From Ferdinandcohnia sp036962685 (GTDB taxonomy: Bacteria; Bacillota; Bacilli; Bacillales; Bacillaceae_L), in the NCBI RefSeq assembly GCF_036962685.1, contig NZ_JBALOP010000044.1, positions 1-64,000 on the forward strand: DNA of 64,000 nucleotides, given 5' to 3'. A program made the translations under genes and the position numbers. Below the pieces are notes generated by a model. The model saw only the letters and a list, made by a program, of their open reading frames with translations, ran no database searches and was not told where the DNA came from. This document shows positions 42,282-51,618 of this stretch, one piece after another (within the stretch, counting starts at the first letter, position 1; the number at the start of each line of letters is the position of its first letter).

Positions 42282-43673
42282 TTAATCTTCTCTCACAAGG
42301 AGTGCAACAGCTTCTACATGAACGGTATGTGGGAATAGGTCCACTGGTTGCACAGCTTTTAATGTATATCCAAATGGTTCGAGTTCTTTAATATCGGTTG
42401 CGAAGGTTTCTGGATTACAAGAAACATAGACGATTCTTTCTGGCTGTGAACGGCCGATTCTTCTCATAACTTTGCCGCCAGCTCCTGAGCGTGGAGGGTC
42501 AAGTAAAAGTAGCTCGGGTCTTCCAAAGCTCTCAAGTACCTCATCAATTCCTTTTCTTGCGTCCTTTGCTAAGAAATATGTGTTTGATAAACCATTGTCA
42601 CTTGCATTTCTCTTTGCAGATTCAATTGAGCTTTCAACGATTTCAATTCCCGCTAGCTTTTCAACGCGGCTTGCGAATGGGAGAGAGAATGTTCCAACGC
42701 CACAGAAAAGATCAATCATTTTTTCTGTTTTCTTTGGCTCGCCCATTTCTATCGCAAGGTCGACTAATTTTTGAGCTTGGGTTGGGTTTGTTTGGAAGAA
42801 TGTATCAAACCATACACGGAAACGATACCCATCCATTTCATCGTAAATAAAGTCGCGACCCGCTAATAAATGTGTTTTTTCGGATTGAGTGCGGTCAGCC
42901 CAGTCTGTATTTTCTAGCCATAATAAGCTTTTTACCTCTGGGAATTTTGCTTCGATGCGTTTTACTAAATCATCGGCAGCTTCTTGAAGGTTCCCTTCTG
43001 GTGCTTCGGTTGCAAAAAGGGCAAGCATGATTTCACCAGTAACAAACGATTGTCTCACCATAAGATGGCGAAGAAGTCCTTCATGCTGATCTTTATTATA
43101 ACCTGATAACTGATGGTCCTTCGCCCACTGAGCTACCTCCATCGCACCTTCCACCATTTTTTTACCTGCGATCAGACATGTTTCAAGTGAAATGATTTTT
43201 CGGAAATTCCCTTGTTCATGTAAACCAAGTGAACCTTCAGGTGAGAAAGTAAATTCCATTTTATTACGGTAATGCCAAGGCTCGTCCATGCCAATGGTCT
43301 CTTGAACAAGGTAAGGATTGAAGCCTTGTGATTCAACTTGTCGCTTCACATAATCCGTTTTGTACTGAAGCTGTCCTTGGTAGTCCCAATGCTGCCATAC
43401 ACAGCCACCACATTTTTCAAAATGTGGACAAGGTGGAGCAAGTCTTTGTTCATTTGATGTTAAGATTTCATCCGCCTGTACTTTTCTTCGTTTGCGGTCC
43501 GGTTGGTCAACAGTCACACGAACTTCCTCACCAATCAAAGTTTGTGGAATTGTGAGCTTTAGCTTCTTTTTATTACCGTGCTCATTCTCGCGCCATACAT
43601 TTGCCCGTCCTGCCCCCTTTTCATCTAAACTTTTTATTTCAACAATCATCGTTTCTGGTTTCGTTACTGCCAA
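42282..43673 (-). CDS. rlmCD: 23S rRNA (uracil-C5)-methyltransferase, RlmCD/RumA type
   Basis: A 463-residue SAM-dependent enzyme. An N-terminal TRAM domain (to about residue 65) is followed by the iron-sulfur cysteines in PPCPHFEKCGGCVWQHW and a Rossmann methyltransferase domain. The SAM and catalytic motifs are DLFCGVGTFSLPF, LLLDPPRSGAG and the nucleophile Cys in VYVSCNPETFATD. In B. subtilis one such enzyme methylates both U747 and U1939. It is monocistronic. Confidence 0.9.
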   Translation of the reverse strand: MAVTKPETMIVEIKSLDEKGAGRANVWRENEHGNKKKLKLTIPQTLIGEEVRVTVDQPDRKRRKVQADEILTSNEQRLAPPCPHFEKCGGCVWQHWDYQGQLQYKTDYVKRQVESQGFNPYLVQETIGMDEPWHYRNKMEFTFSPEGSLGLHEQGNFRKIISLETCLIAGKKMVEGAMEVAQWAKDHQLSGYNKDQHEGLLRHLMVRQSFVTGEIMLALFATEAPEGNLQEAADDLVKRIEAKFPEVKSLLWLENTDWADRTQSEKTHLLAGRDFIYDEMDGYRFRVWFDTFFQTNPTQAQKLVDLAIEMGEPKKTEKMIDLFCGVGTFSLPFASRVEKLAGIEIVESSIESAKRNASDNGLSNTYFLAKDARKGIDEVLESFGRPELLLLDPPRSGAGGKVMRRIGRSQPERIVYVSCNPETFATDIKELEPFGYTLKAVQPVDLFPHTVHVEAVALLVRED

Positions 43674-43965
43674 TTGCGTTCCTCCTCTTTAAATCTACCT
43701 ATCTATATTGAACTGTCAGTTTTTCACGTTTCATTTTTTTGTTATTAAAGATATAGGCATAGTTCATTTCTATCCTATTTTACAACATACTAACCAAGTA
43801 TAAAGCACAAACTGCAAATTTGGAATTCCTACAACCCTAGAAAGTATTAACATTCTCTAAATTTGGCCTCAAATAAAAAAAGCTTCAGCCTTCTTACACT
43901 TGGCTTAGCCTTTTAACGATAAATCCTTTCTTCCAAAGAGCAGGTTTATTTGTGTTTTTGGGTAA

Positions 43966-44436
43966 CTAGTATGAATTCATACCTATTTTTGCGACGCCAA
44001 GTGCAAAGTGTTCCCATAAGATACTCTCCACAAGCGCTGCCTGGGATTCTTCACAATCAACGATGAGGATGATTTCAGCGTATTTACCTTTTTGGGATTT
44101 TTTTTTCTTTTTATAGACTAGCTCCACATATAGCCTAATCGCGAATCCTATTATAAATCCAATTGCAGCGCCAATTAATCCCCAATAAATGGGTCCCCAT
44201 GATAGTTTAAATCCGATGCTTGCTCCGATTACAGAAAATGCCGTGGCAAGTGCCATGCCTATATCAATAAGGGTGGTTCCATCTGAACGATGCAGGGTAT
44301 CAAATAGCTTGACATCTTCAGTTCGATTATCAAGCGGAACCGCAAAAATATTTTCGCTGTTTATCCCTTTTTTTTCGATTACCGTAATGGCTATTTCCAC
44401 ATAATCATTGCTATCAAATGTAGCAAATACCTGCAT
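43966..44436 (-). CDS. Uncharacterised membrane protein with soluble ends
   Basis: A 156-residue protein not recognised as a named family. Residues 1-60 are soluble, 60-105 contain two glycine-rich hydrophobic hairpin segments, a Lys-rich stretch (KKKKKS) marks the cytoplasmic edge and residues 118-156 form a second soluble part with CEESQAALVE. It resembles general stress-type membrane proteins with a glycine-zipper-like hairpin. It follows the next gene by six bases, so the two are cotranscribed. The 292 bases downstream (43674-43965) show no gene. Confidence 0.72.
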   Translation of the reverse strand: MQVFATFDSNDYVEIAITVIEKKGINSENIFAVPLDNRTEDVKLFDTLHRSDGTTLIDIGMALATAFSVIGASIGFKLSWGPIYWGLIGAAIGFIIGFAIRLYVELVYKKKKKSQKGKYAEIILIVDCEESQAALVESILWEHFALGVAKIGMNSY

Positions 44437-44442
44437 TCATGA

Positions 44443-45336
44443 TCACTTCACTTTATGTCCCTTTAGTATTTGAAATTGGCTTGACTGGTAATTTTCCCTT
44501 AAATATTGACGTTGTTCCCGTTCATAAAGCTTATTATTTTCAACCGCATTTATATAGGACGCATAGCTTGCAAACCCCAAAACCGATGGTAAGAAAATGA
44601 ACCACTCTGGATCTAAAACGGCTGTGGCTTCGTCTATTTTTCCTGAAAATAACAGAGATATAGCTTCTAGAGTATGAGAAAAGTAAAAAAAGATAACACA
44701 ACAAAAGATGATAAAGAAGGCTAAAATTGTCTTATGATTATAGAGGTGCCCAAGCCCCGGCATAAAAAGCGACCATAAAAAAGCTAGAGCAGGATTTCTT
44801 TTATCTAAGTAGTTCATACCTAAATCACCCACATAAAACGTGTTAAAACGATGATTCTCATGGTCAGCTAAAATATATATTTTGTTAAGATCAATTGCTG
44901 TAAGGTAACTATCCCAAATGCTAAATATGTATACAGGGATATACATGAGTAACCACCTTGTGTCCAAAATATTCTTTGCCAACTCGATATTTCCTTGAAA
45001 CGAATGGATCATGGCAAGATTTATGTTTGAATTTATGTTAACTATAACTTCCCAAATGATTAGTAGATATCCCCTATGATATTTGTCTAAAAGCAAATGA
45101 CCGAAACCAGGAAAAGCAGCCGACCACCAACCAATAATATACGGGTTCCTCAAATAAACGATAGAAGTACCAAAGATACCAACATTTGCGATATAACGTC
45201 TAGCTGTATTGTCATTCGAATAATTTCTCATGATGTATAGGCTTGCTCCCATCCACTTCCTCAGTTCTTTCATCATTAATTGGTGTAAATGGTAATGTTC
45301 CCCAATATAGATAGAAATATTATAAAGAGATTCCAC
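44443..45336 (-). CDS. Uncharacterised multi-helix membrane protein with internal duplication
   Basis: A 297-residue membrane protein. Two halves repeat: NPYIIGWWSAAFPGFGHLLL ... WDSYLTAIDLNK (about 65-155) and NPALAFLWSLFMPGLGHLYN ... SYINAVENNK (about 180-275). Each has the xPGxGHL turn between hydrophobic stretches, as in TM2-like helix pairs. It is divergent from the gerA-type gene with only 47 bases between them, so a shared sporulation-linked promoter region is possible. Function unknown. Confidence 0.75.
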   Translation of the reverse strand: MESLYNISIYIGEHYHLHQLMMKELRKWMGASLYIMRNYSNDNTARRYIANVGIFGTSIVYLRNPYIIGWWSAAFPGFGHLLLDKYHRGYLLIIWEVIVNINSNINLAMIHSFQGNIELAKNILDTRWLLMYIPVYIFSIWDSYLTAIDLNKIYILADHENHRFNTFYVGDLGMNYLDKRNPALAFLWSLFMPGLGHLYNHKTILAFFIIFCCVIFFYFSHTLEAISLLFSGKIDEATAVLDPEWFIFLPSVLGFASYASYINAVENNKLYEREQRQYLRENYQSSQFQILKGHKVK

Positions 45337-45383
45337 GAAAAATTTCTTAAAACAGGGATTATATATGGTGAATATTCCCTACT

Positions 45384-46967
45384 TTGTTGTTAAATACTAT
45401 TCAGAAAGATTTAGCAACTATTAGTATGGGGTTGGGTGGAGGTATGTTTTGGAAAAAGAAAGATATCAAACAGTCCATTACAAATTATGAAACTGTTGAA
45501 AAAACGATAGAAGAAGTATTTGATAAGGCAAAAAAATCAAGTGACTTTTTAACAATCACACCAATTGAGAACAACGAAAATATTTTATTTAGTTATTTTA
45601 AATCATTAACTGATAGCAAGACTCTACAGCAGTCTTTATTACCGAATTTAAAAGAGAAGGCTGCAGACATAAAAGAACTATCTGATTTAAAAAATATCAT
45701 TCCAATAGAAGGTTTTAAAATTTCAAAGGATCCAAAGGATATAGAAAATGCCTTTCATACAGGGTCAGTTGCTATCTATTTTAAAAACCAAATGGATCAA
45801 TTTGCTCTATTTAGTGTTGGTAACGCAAGATTAGGCCAACGGGAAACAAACGATACACAAAACGAATTTAGCGTGATTGGACCAAAGGTCGGATTCATTG
45901 AAGATATTGAGACAAATCTTCATATGCTAAGAGAACACCTTGATACGCCGGACCTTATTTTTGAAGAAATGATGGTCGGGACTAGGTCCAGGATAAAAGT
46001 TGTACTTGCATACGTAGATGGAATTACGAATCCTGAGTATATCCATACTGCAAAACAGAGGATTAATGATCTCGATATTGATACAGTATTTGATAATACT
46101 CAGCTTGAACAATTGATTTCCGATCATTCAACATCACCGTTTCCTTTGTTTGTTTCTACCGAAAGAGTAGACAGGACAGTCGGAGCCCTTTTATTAGGAC
46201 AAGTTGTACTGATTAGTGACAAATCCTCCTATGCCTTAATTGCACCAGTAAACCTTATGGACTTTTTTTCAAACCCAGAGGATTTTTATCTTCCAAACAT
46301 TGTTGCATCTTTTTTTAAATTGATTCGGATTTTTGGAATGATGTTTTCAATCTTTGCCTCATCCTTTTATGTAGCAATATTAACTTACCATTTCGAGGTT
46401 ATACCAAAGGATCTACTTGGCCCTATCATTCACTCAAGAGCCAATGTTCCGTTCCCTCCCGTTCTTGAAGTTTTATTTTTGGAAGTAACCATTGATCTTC
46501 TCAGGGAAGCAGGAGCACGTCTACCTACAAAAATTGGACAAACATTAGGAATTGTTGGGGGAATTGTTATTGGCCAGGCGACGGTCGATGCAGCACTCAC
46601 CAGTAATATTTTATTGATCATTGTTGCTCTATCAGCCTTAGCTTCATTTACAACACCTATTTATAAAATGTCAAATGCTGTACGGTTATTGCGATACCCG
46701 TTTATCATTTTTGCGGCAATTTGGGGAGGCTTAGGTATCTATGTAGGAATTCTTTTTTTAATCGGACATTTGACTCGACTTAAATCATTAGGAATTCCGT
46801 ATATGATTCCGCTTTATCCATATCGAAAAGGCTGGGCACTTGGTTCCTTCATACGACCTAATTTTAAAAAACTTGATAGACGACCTGCGTTCTTAAGACC
46901 TTTAAGTAACAAACGTTACACCTCAGCTAAAGACAAAGATTCAGAAGATGGACTGAACTCAGAATAA
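45384..46967 (+). CDS. GerA-family spore germinant receptor subunit A
   Basis: About 527 residues in the longest frame, which begins with TTG and has no ribosome site; ATG at 45444 (MFWKKK) has GGTGGAGG very close, so the start is uncertain. A soluble N-terminal region to about residue 300 contains ITPIENNENILFSYFKSLTD and SVGNARLGQRET-like segments, then five or six membrane helices with PFPPVLEVLFLEVTIDLLREAG (cited region EVTIDLLREAG) and RLPTKIGQTLGIVGG. It forms a germinant receptor with the next two gene products in the spore inner membrane. Confidence 0.9.
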   Translation: MLLNTIQKDLATISMGLGGGMFWKKKDIKQSITNYETVEKTIEEVFDKAKKSSDFLTITPIENNENILFSYFKSLTDSKTLQQSLLPNLKEKAADIKELSDLKNIIPIEGFKISKDPKDIENAFHTGSVAIYFKNQMDQFALFSVGNARLGQRETNDTQNEFSVIGPKVGFIEDIETNLHMLREHLDTPDLIFEEMMVGTRSRIKVVLAYVDGITNPEYIHTAKQRINDLDIDTVFDNTQLEQLISDHSTSPFPLFVSTERVDRTVGALLLGQVVLISDKSSYALIAPVNLMDFFSNPEDFYLPNIVASFFKLIRIFGMMFSIFASSFYVAILTYHFEVIPKDLLGPIIHSRANVPFPPVLEVLFLEVTIDLLREAGARLPTKIGQTLGIVGGIVIGQATVDAALTSNILLIIVALSALASFTTPIYKMSNAVRLLRYPFIIFAAIWGGLGIYVGILFLIGHLTRLKSLGIPYMIPLYPYRKGWALGSFIRPNFKKLDRRPAFLRPLSNKRYTSAKDKDSEDGLNSE

Positions 46968-46994
46968 AATTAAATTAAAGGAAGCAGAGATGAT

Positions 46995-48086
46995 ATGGGT
47001 ATACGAAGAAAGAATTTACTATTTGTTTTACTATTTGTTTGTCTGGTGAGTCTAGTAGGCTGTTCAAGAATGAAGATTGTCGATAAATTGAGCATTGTTC
47101 ACGTGTTTGGGTTTGATATTGATGATAACGGAAAAGTGGTTGGAACCGCCCTTTATCCTGAATATACCAAAGGCAAAGGAAGTAATGAAATTCATTATTT
47201 GCAAGAGAAAACAAATACAGTTGCCCTGTTAGCACCTAGGATGGCGACTCATACGAGTACCCCAGTTGAGTTAGCCAAAATAAGGGTCCTAGTAATTGGA
47301 AACGAATATGCAAAGGCTGGAATTGGCGATGTGGTCGAGCGTCTTCTTGTCCAACCGCAAATTGCAACTAATATACAGATTGCTGTTTCTACCCATTCCG
47401 CTAATGAAACGCTAAACACCCTAAAAAAACAAGGTGAACTAACGTTAGCTGATCAACTCAAACAAAATATGACTGGACAATTACTCCCAATGATGAACCT
47501 TCATGTCTTCTTAAATCATTTTTATGGTCAAGGTATGGATTCATATGTTCCTATGCTTAGTATCGACGAGAACGATAGGTTAGAGGTCGATAAAGTCGGT
47601 ATTTTTAGGGATGATAAATTGAAGCTTCACTTAAATGCAAAAGAAACCTTTATTTTCTCAGTTCTAGAAGATTTTCGTACACAAGCAACTTATGAAATAA
47701 ACCTTGATGGGAACAATCGAAAAGAAGTCATACTAATACGAGCATTTCGAAATAAAAGAGATTGGGAATGGGTAAAGAATGAAGAACAATTGAATCTTAC
47801 TTTAAATCTCATCTGGACCATTACACAACGTCCAATTCGTTATAATTTAGAAAATCCAGACGATATTGAGGCATTAAAGAAATTAATTGTAAAAAACGTT
47901 AAAAAAGAAATTGACGACTTATTAAACAAATTCAAAGAAGAAGGTGTCGATCCATTAGGTATTGGTAATATTGTTCGGTCACAGGACAGAGATTGGGATG
48001 AAGCATCTTTTTATGAAAAATACCCTTCAATCCCTGTTAATATTGAGATGAATTTAGAAATCATTCATTCTGGCCTTCAAGGCTAG
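46995..48086 (+). CDS. GerC-family spore germinant receptor lipoprotein
   Basis: A 363-residue lipoprotein with a signal ending in LVSLVGCSR. MKIVDKLSIVHVFGFDIDDN and VELAKIRVLVIGNEYAKAGI follow the GerC fold, and the C-terminal domain ends in SIPVNIEMNLEIIHSG. It begins 27 bases after the A subunit and lies before the B subunit, giving the order A-C-B. Confidence 0.9.
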   Translation: MGIRRKNLLFVLLFVCLVSLVGCSRMKIVDKLSIVHVFGFDIDDNGKVVGTALYPEYTKGKGSNEIHYLQEKTNTVALLAPRMATHTSTPVELAKIRVLVIGNEYAKAGIGDVVERLLVQPQIATNIQIAVSTHSANETLNTLKKQGELTLADQLKQNMTGQLLPMMNLHVFLNHFYGQGMDSYVPMLSIDENDRLEVDKVGIFRDDKLKLHLNAKETFIFSVLEDFRTQATYEINLDGNNRKEVILIRAFRNKRDWEWVKNEEQLNLTLNLIWTITQRPIRYNLENPDDIEALKKLIVKNVKKEIDDLLNKFKEEGVDPLGIGNIVRSQDRDWDEASFYEKYPSIPVNIEMNLEIIHSGLQG

Positions 48087-48106
48087 CTAGACTAGGATGG
48101 TCAATT

Positions 48107-49207
48107 ATGAACAGTAAGATTAGCGAAAATAAGCTGGTTTCTCCATATTTCCTGTTCTTTCTCATTCAGGCTTCTCAAACAGGAATCACTGTATTAAAGT
48201 ATCAAAGAAATATCATAAAAGGAGCTGGAAATGAGGCATGGATATCCATACTGGTAACAGGCTTAAGTCTTCATCTTTTATTTTTTATGATGCTATTTAT
48301 CTTGAAGCAGTCCAGTGCAGGTGATATTCTTTCTTTTCATAAGGATTTATTAGGAAAGAAACTAGGTGGGGCATTAAATATACTTTTGGCATGCTATTTT
48401 TGTCTAGCCAGCATATCTGTTTTATATTCTTATATTGATGCCCTCCAAATTTGGGTGTTCGATGGCATTGCTAGTTGGGAGTATGCTGTTCTTCTGTGTT
48501 GCCTCGTTTTTTATCTTGTCTCAGGCGGATTTCGAGTCATAACTGGAGTTGCATTTTGGGGTGTCGTTATTCCATCATTCTTACTGCTTTCCTTTTTTTA
48601 CTTACTTGGCTTTTTGGAGGTTTCATACGCTTTCCCCCTATTCAATCATAGTTTAAAGGACCATTTTATATCTGCTAAAGAAGCCCTTCCATTATTTTTA
48701 GGATTTGAAACAGCTCTTGTTTATTTTCCCTTTATAAAAAATGGAAAAAAAGCAAGCAAATGGGGTCATTTTGCTTTATTGTTTACAACGATCTTGTATA
48801 CTCTAATAACGCTTGTCACTTTTATGTTCTTTGCTCAAGGCAAACTACATCATTTAACATGGCCAACCTTAACGATGATTAAAATCATTCAATTTCCTTT
48901 CATAGAGCGGTTTGAATTTATTTTTATCTTCACCTGGCTCTTAGTCATTATGCCTGTTATTTGTATCTATCTATGGGCAGCCATTCGAGCGATTAAAATC
49001 ACTCTTCCGAAGGTAAAACCTACTTATATTCTGTTTTTTTTACTAGCCATTTTTGTCTATATAAATAGCGAACTAACTGACATTTATTACACCCACCTTA
49101 TTCAAAAAATGGTTTTAATAAGTGGTGCAGCTTTCCTTTTTGGGTATATCCCGTTGCTCTTTCTAATCAGCTTAGTTAGAAGTAAACTAAAAAAGGCTTC
49201 AAAATGA
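48107..49207 (+). CDS. GerB-family spore germinant receptor permease subunit
   Basis: A 366-residue membrane protein of the amino acid-polyamine transporter-like GerB group with ten hydrophobic segments. SPYFLFFLIQASQTGITVL at the start and LPLFLGFETALVYFPFIK in the middle match GerB signatures. GerB subunits bind the germinant. It is the last gene of the operon and its stop codon overlaps the terminator. Confidence 0.9.
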   Translation: MNSKISENKLVSPYFLFFLIQASQTGITVLKYQRNIIKGAGNEAWISILVTGLSLHLLFFMMLFILKQSSAGDILSFHKDLLGKKLGGALNILLACYFCLASISVLYSYIDALQIWVFDGIASWEYAVLLCCLVFYLVSGGFRVITGVAFWGVVIPSFLLLSFFYLLGFLEVSYAFPLFNHSLKDHFISAKEALPLFLGFETALVYFPFIKNGKKASKWGHFALLFTTILYTLITLVTFMFFAQGKLHHLTWPTLTMIKIIQFPFIERFEFIFIFTWLLVIMPVICIYLWAAIRAIKITLPKVKPTYILFFLLAIFVYINSELTDIYYTHLIQKMVLISGAAFLFGYIPLLFLISLVRSKLKKASK

Positions 49208-49229
49208 GTGCCATTTCTGGCACTTTTTT
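49207..49229 (+). terminator. Terminator of the ger operon
   Basis: AGTGCCA (49207-49213), loop TTTC, TGGCACT (49218-49224) and a T-run. Confidence 0.85.
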
Positions 49230-49348
49230 AAATTATTTTTTTGAAATAAGAGAAACTGTATTACTCAAAACTTAGGTTATAATCTTATAAATAAAACGAT
49301 ATAATTAATTCGGGATACTTATGTTTTTTAAATGAAGGGGGAATTTCA

Positions 49349-49963
49349 TTGCTTAAAAAATTTGCTGCAGATGCGCTAGGTTTATCGGATATCGGTAAAA
49401 TAATTGGCCCTGAGGACTATGACAAAACGGATGCAGATGATTACATACGTCATGAGGATAATGAGAAAATCTACTTTTTAATTAAAACAAAGGCTGATGA
49501 GTATTGCTTTACAAATATTGCCTTCATCCATGTTGACGGTGCCAATGCTGTTTCTTCTAAAAGATTATTAAAGCGCTACCCATATTCACAGCATAAAATC
49601 ACAAATGTATTTCTTGAAACTGCTGGCAGAGTTGACTTAGATATCGAGATTAAATTCAATCTAGGAAATCAAGCCTTTAGTATTGATGTAGATAAAAGAC
49701 AGCTTGATAAATTAAATGATTTATATAAAGCACTCGTTTATATATCCGAGATCATCCATGAAAATAACGTCATGTACGATATGGCGATCAATAGCTTAGA
49801 TAAAGCGGTAACCGTCTTACATAATTCAAGAACATCAGAAATTCAGCTTTCTGAAGAATACAAACAATTAACAGAATACAGCTTCTCTTGGCTCTCATCC
49901 GCACGAGATCAATACCACAAAAAAGACTTTGGCGAAGTATTCGAAAAGTATATTAATAACTAA
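49349..49963 (+). CDS. YvbH-like PH-domain protein
   Basis: A 204-residue protein starting at TTG with AAGGGGG upstream. Residues 10-130 form a bacterial PH-like domain (IRHEDNEKIYFLIKTKADEYCFTN and similar strands, of which DEYCFTN is most diagnostic) and the rest a helical YvbH-type oligomerisation region. Such proteins are of unknown function. It is alone on its strand. Confidence 0.78.
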   Translation: MLKKFAADALGLSDIGKIIGPEDYDKTDADDYIRHEDNEKIYFLIKTKADEYCFTNIAFIHVDGANAVSSKRLLKRYPYSQHKITNVFLETAGRVDLDIEIKFNLGNQAFSIDVDKRQLDKLNDLYKALVYISEIIHENNVMYDMAINSLDKAVTVLHNSRTSEIQLSEEYKQLTEYSFSWLSSARDQYHKKDFGEVFEKYINN

Positions 49964-49972
49964 AAATATAAA

Positions 49973-50028
49973 AATCGGTGCCTGATTCCCAGCGAGTTTA
50001 CTAGTTCACTGGGTGCCAGGCACCGATT
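49973..50028. terminator. Bidirectional hairpin between YvbH-like and YkuK-like genes
   Basis: AATCGGTGCCTG (49973-49984) pairs with CCAGGCACCGATT (50016-50028), with an inner CCCAG/CTGGG pair. It separates convergent genes. Confidence 0.8.
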
Positions 50029-50069
50029 CCGTTTTACCTTGTTAGCTGGGCTACAAGCCTCTAACGGTT

Positions 50070-50606
50070 TTATTTGGTGTAACGGTTTGCGTAGCATGAG
50101 GCCACGAATGCATTTGGTTTTATTTTCGGCTCCACACCAATCGCTTCCATACGTGTTACCATTTCCTTCACAAATTCACGTGTTTTGTTTCGATTCCCTG
50201 CCCCGATATCAATATGCCCCTCCATTGTGAATGAGGCTCCATCGTAAAGATGTGGCAGCACAATATCAATGAGTTGATTTTTCTTTTCCTCTGTAAATAA
50301 TGAAACAATTTCCTCCGATAATGATAATTCATAGGAAATGCGCTCGTGCAAATGCTCCATTCTTCTTGGAACAACCACTTTTCGAATACATGCCCACACA
50401 CCTTTTCCTTCATTCAGTATCACAACACCTGTAATAAAGGTGGTTTGCCTTGGATGCACTTGTGAATCTGTACCAATGATGAGTCTAAATTTCCCACTTG
50501 GCTCAGATTGTATGAACTCTAAAATATGTTCAAAAACCCGCTCAAATGACATTCGTTTTTCCATTAGATTTTTAAATAAGAAGTGATTGTTTGAATTGTT
50601 TTTCAT
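50070..50606 (-). CDS. YkuK-like RNase H-fold protein
   Basis: A 178-residue protein of the YkuK/DUF458 family, predicted to adopt an RNase H-like fold. FRLIIGTDSQVHP carries the first acidic residue, and TMEGHIDIGAGNRNKTREFV the later ones. Biological role is not established. Met15 or Met19 could be alternative starts, since the first ATG lacks a clear ribosome site. Confidence 0.78.
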   Translation of the reverse strand: MKNNSNNHFLFKNLMEKRMSFERVFEHILEFIQSEPSGKFRLIIGTDSQVHPRQTTFITGVVILNEGKGVWACIRKVVVPRRMEHLHERISYELSLSEEIVSLFTEEKKNQLIDIVLPHLYDGASFTMEGHIDIGAGNRNKTREFVKEMVTRMEAIGVEPKIKPNAFVASCYANRYTK

Positions 50607-50805
50607 AAATTCAGATCACAACTTTCCCGGTCCTTTTCTGACCTGCTTTTATACATTTTATGACCGGAAATTAGATAATGTGTGCTAAATAATGATTTGG
50701 TACAAAAATTGGATGTCCACGATTACAAAACACGCCTTTTTTCCTAGTACTTTATTACCTATTTTTACCTTTACCTAAACTGTATAATATTACCATAAAC
50801 CTAAA

Positions 50806-51597
50806 TTGGAGCGTGCATGGAACAAAATGAAAATTCAATCCATTGACCCATTTGATTCGATTCTCTCAGATGCCATAAGTAATCCGATGAAGCGTTATTA
50901 TTTTTACAAAGCTTTACTGGATTTAGAGTTAGTCGCAATTGGCACTGTTTCCTCGGATAGCAGAAACAGTGAGCCTTCTCTGAATCTCAAATACTTTGAA
51001 ATGAATAATGAGCTGGTGCTCCCTGTATACTCAAGCGTCGAGAAATTCAACTCAATTTATAAAGGAAAATATAAATATATTAAAATAACAACTCGTCTAC
51101 TCCTACAATTAATTGACCTAGAAACCCCTTGGATCCTAAATCCTGGTTTTGATATAAGTAAGAAGATCATCCAAGAAGAACTTGAAACCTTACGTGACGA
51201 AAGAATTCTTCATTACTTTTTTGAGGAGTTAGCACTCGAGGAAAAACAGAATTTCCTAACAAGCCAGATGACAGAAATCCCTCATTCCGTCCTTGAGGAA
51301 ATTTCCGATAAACTTAAAAACTTTCCTACTATAAAAAATGCTTATTTTACACATCTATATAATCCCGCTAAATCAAGCAATCCAATCCCTGTAATTGGAC
51401 TTAATGTAGACCAAGAAGCGGAAAATTCGGAAAAACTTTTATCACATGTATTTGAAGTAGTGAATGAAAATACCGAGCAGCGAATAGAGATTCTGATTCT
51501 TCTTGAAAATCTACCACTAACAAATTCAATCATTGACGGGACCGAGCCCTTTTATATTCGAGCAACAATTGATGATTTAAAGTCCATGTTCCGATAG
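50806..51597 (+). CDS. SseB-like protein in the toxin island
   Basis: About 263 residues resembling SseB proteins: an N-terminal SseB domain (LPVYSSVEKFNSIYKGKYKYI) and a C-terminal domain with EQRIEILILLENLP. Start is unclear: TTG at 50806 has no ribosome site, ATG at 50827 has a weak one, and the best-spaced GGAG serves an ATG at 50817 in another frame that stops after nine codons. SseB proteins often precede type VII effector genes. It ends 21 bases before the toxin gene. Confidence 0.7.
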   Translation: MERAWNKMKIQSIDPFDSILSDAISNPMKRYYFYKALLDLELVAIGTVSSDSRNSEPSLNLKYFEMNNELVLPVYSSVEKFNSIYKGKYKYIKITTRLLLQLIDLETPWILNPGFDISKKIIQEELETLRDERILHYFFEELALEEKQNFLTSQMTEIPHSVLEEISDKLKNFPTIKNAYFTHLYNPAKSSNPIPVIGLNVDQEAENSEKLLSHVFEVVNENTEQRIEILILLENLPLTNSIIDGTEPFYIRATIDDLKSMFR

Positions 51598-51618
51598 CTT
51601 TAGAAAGGAGGTTACGAC

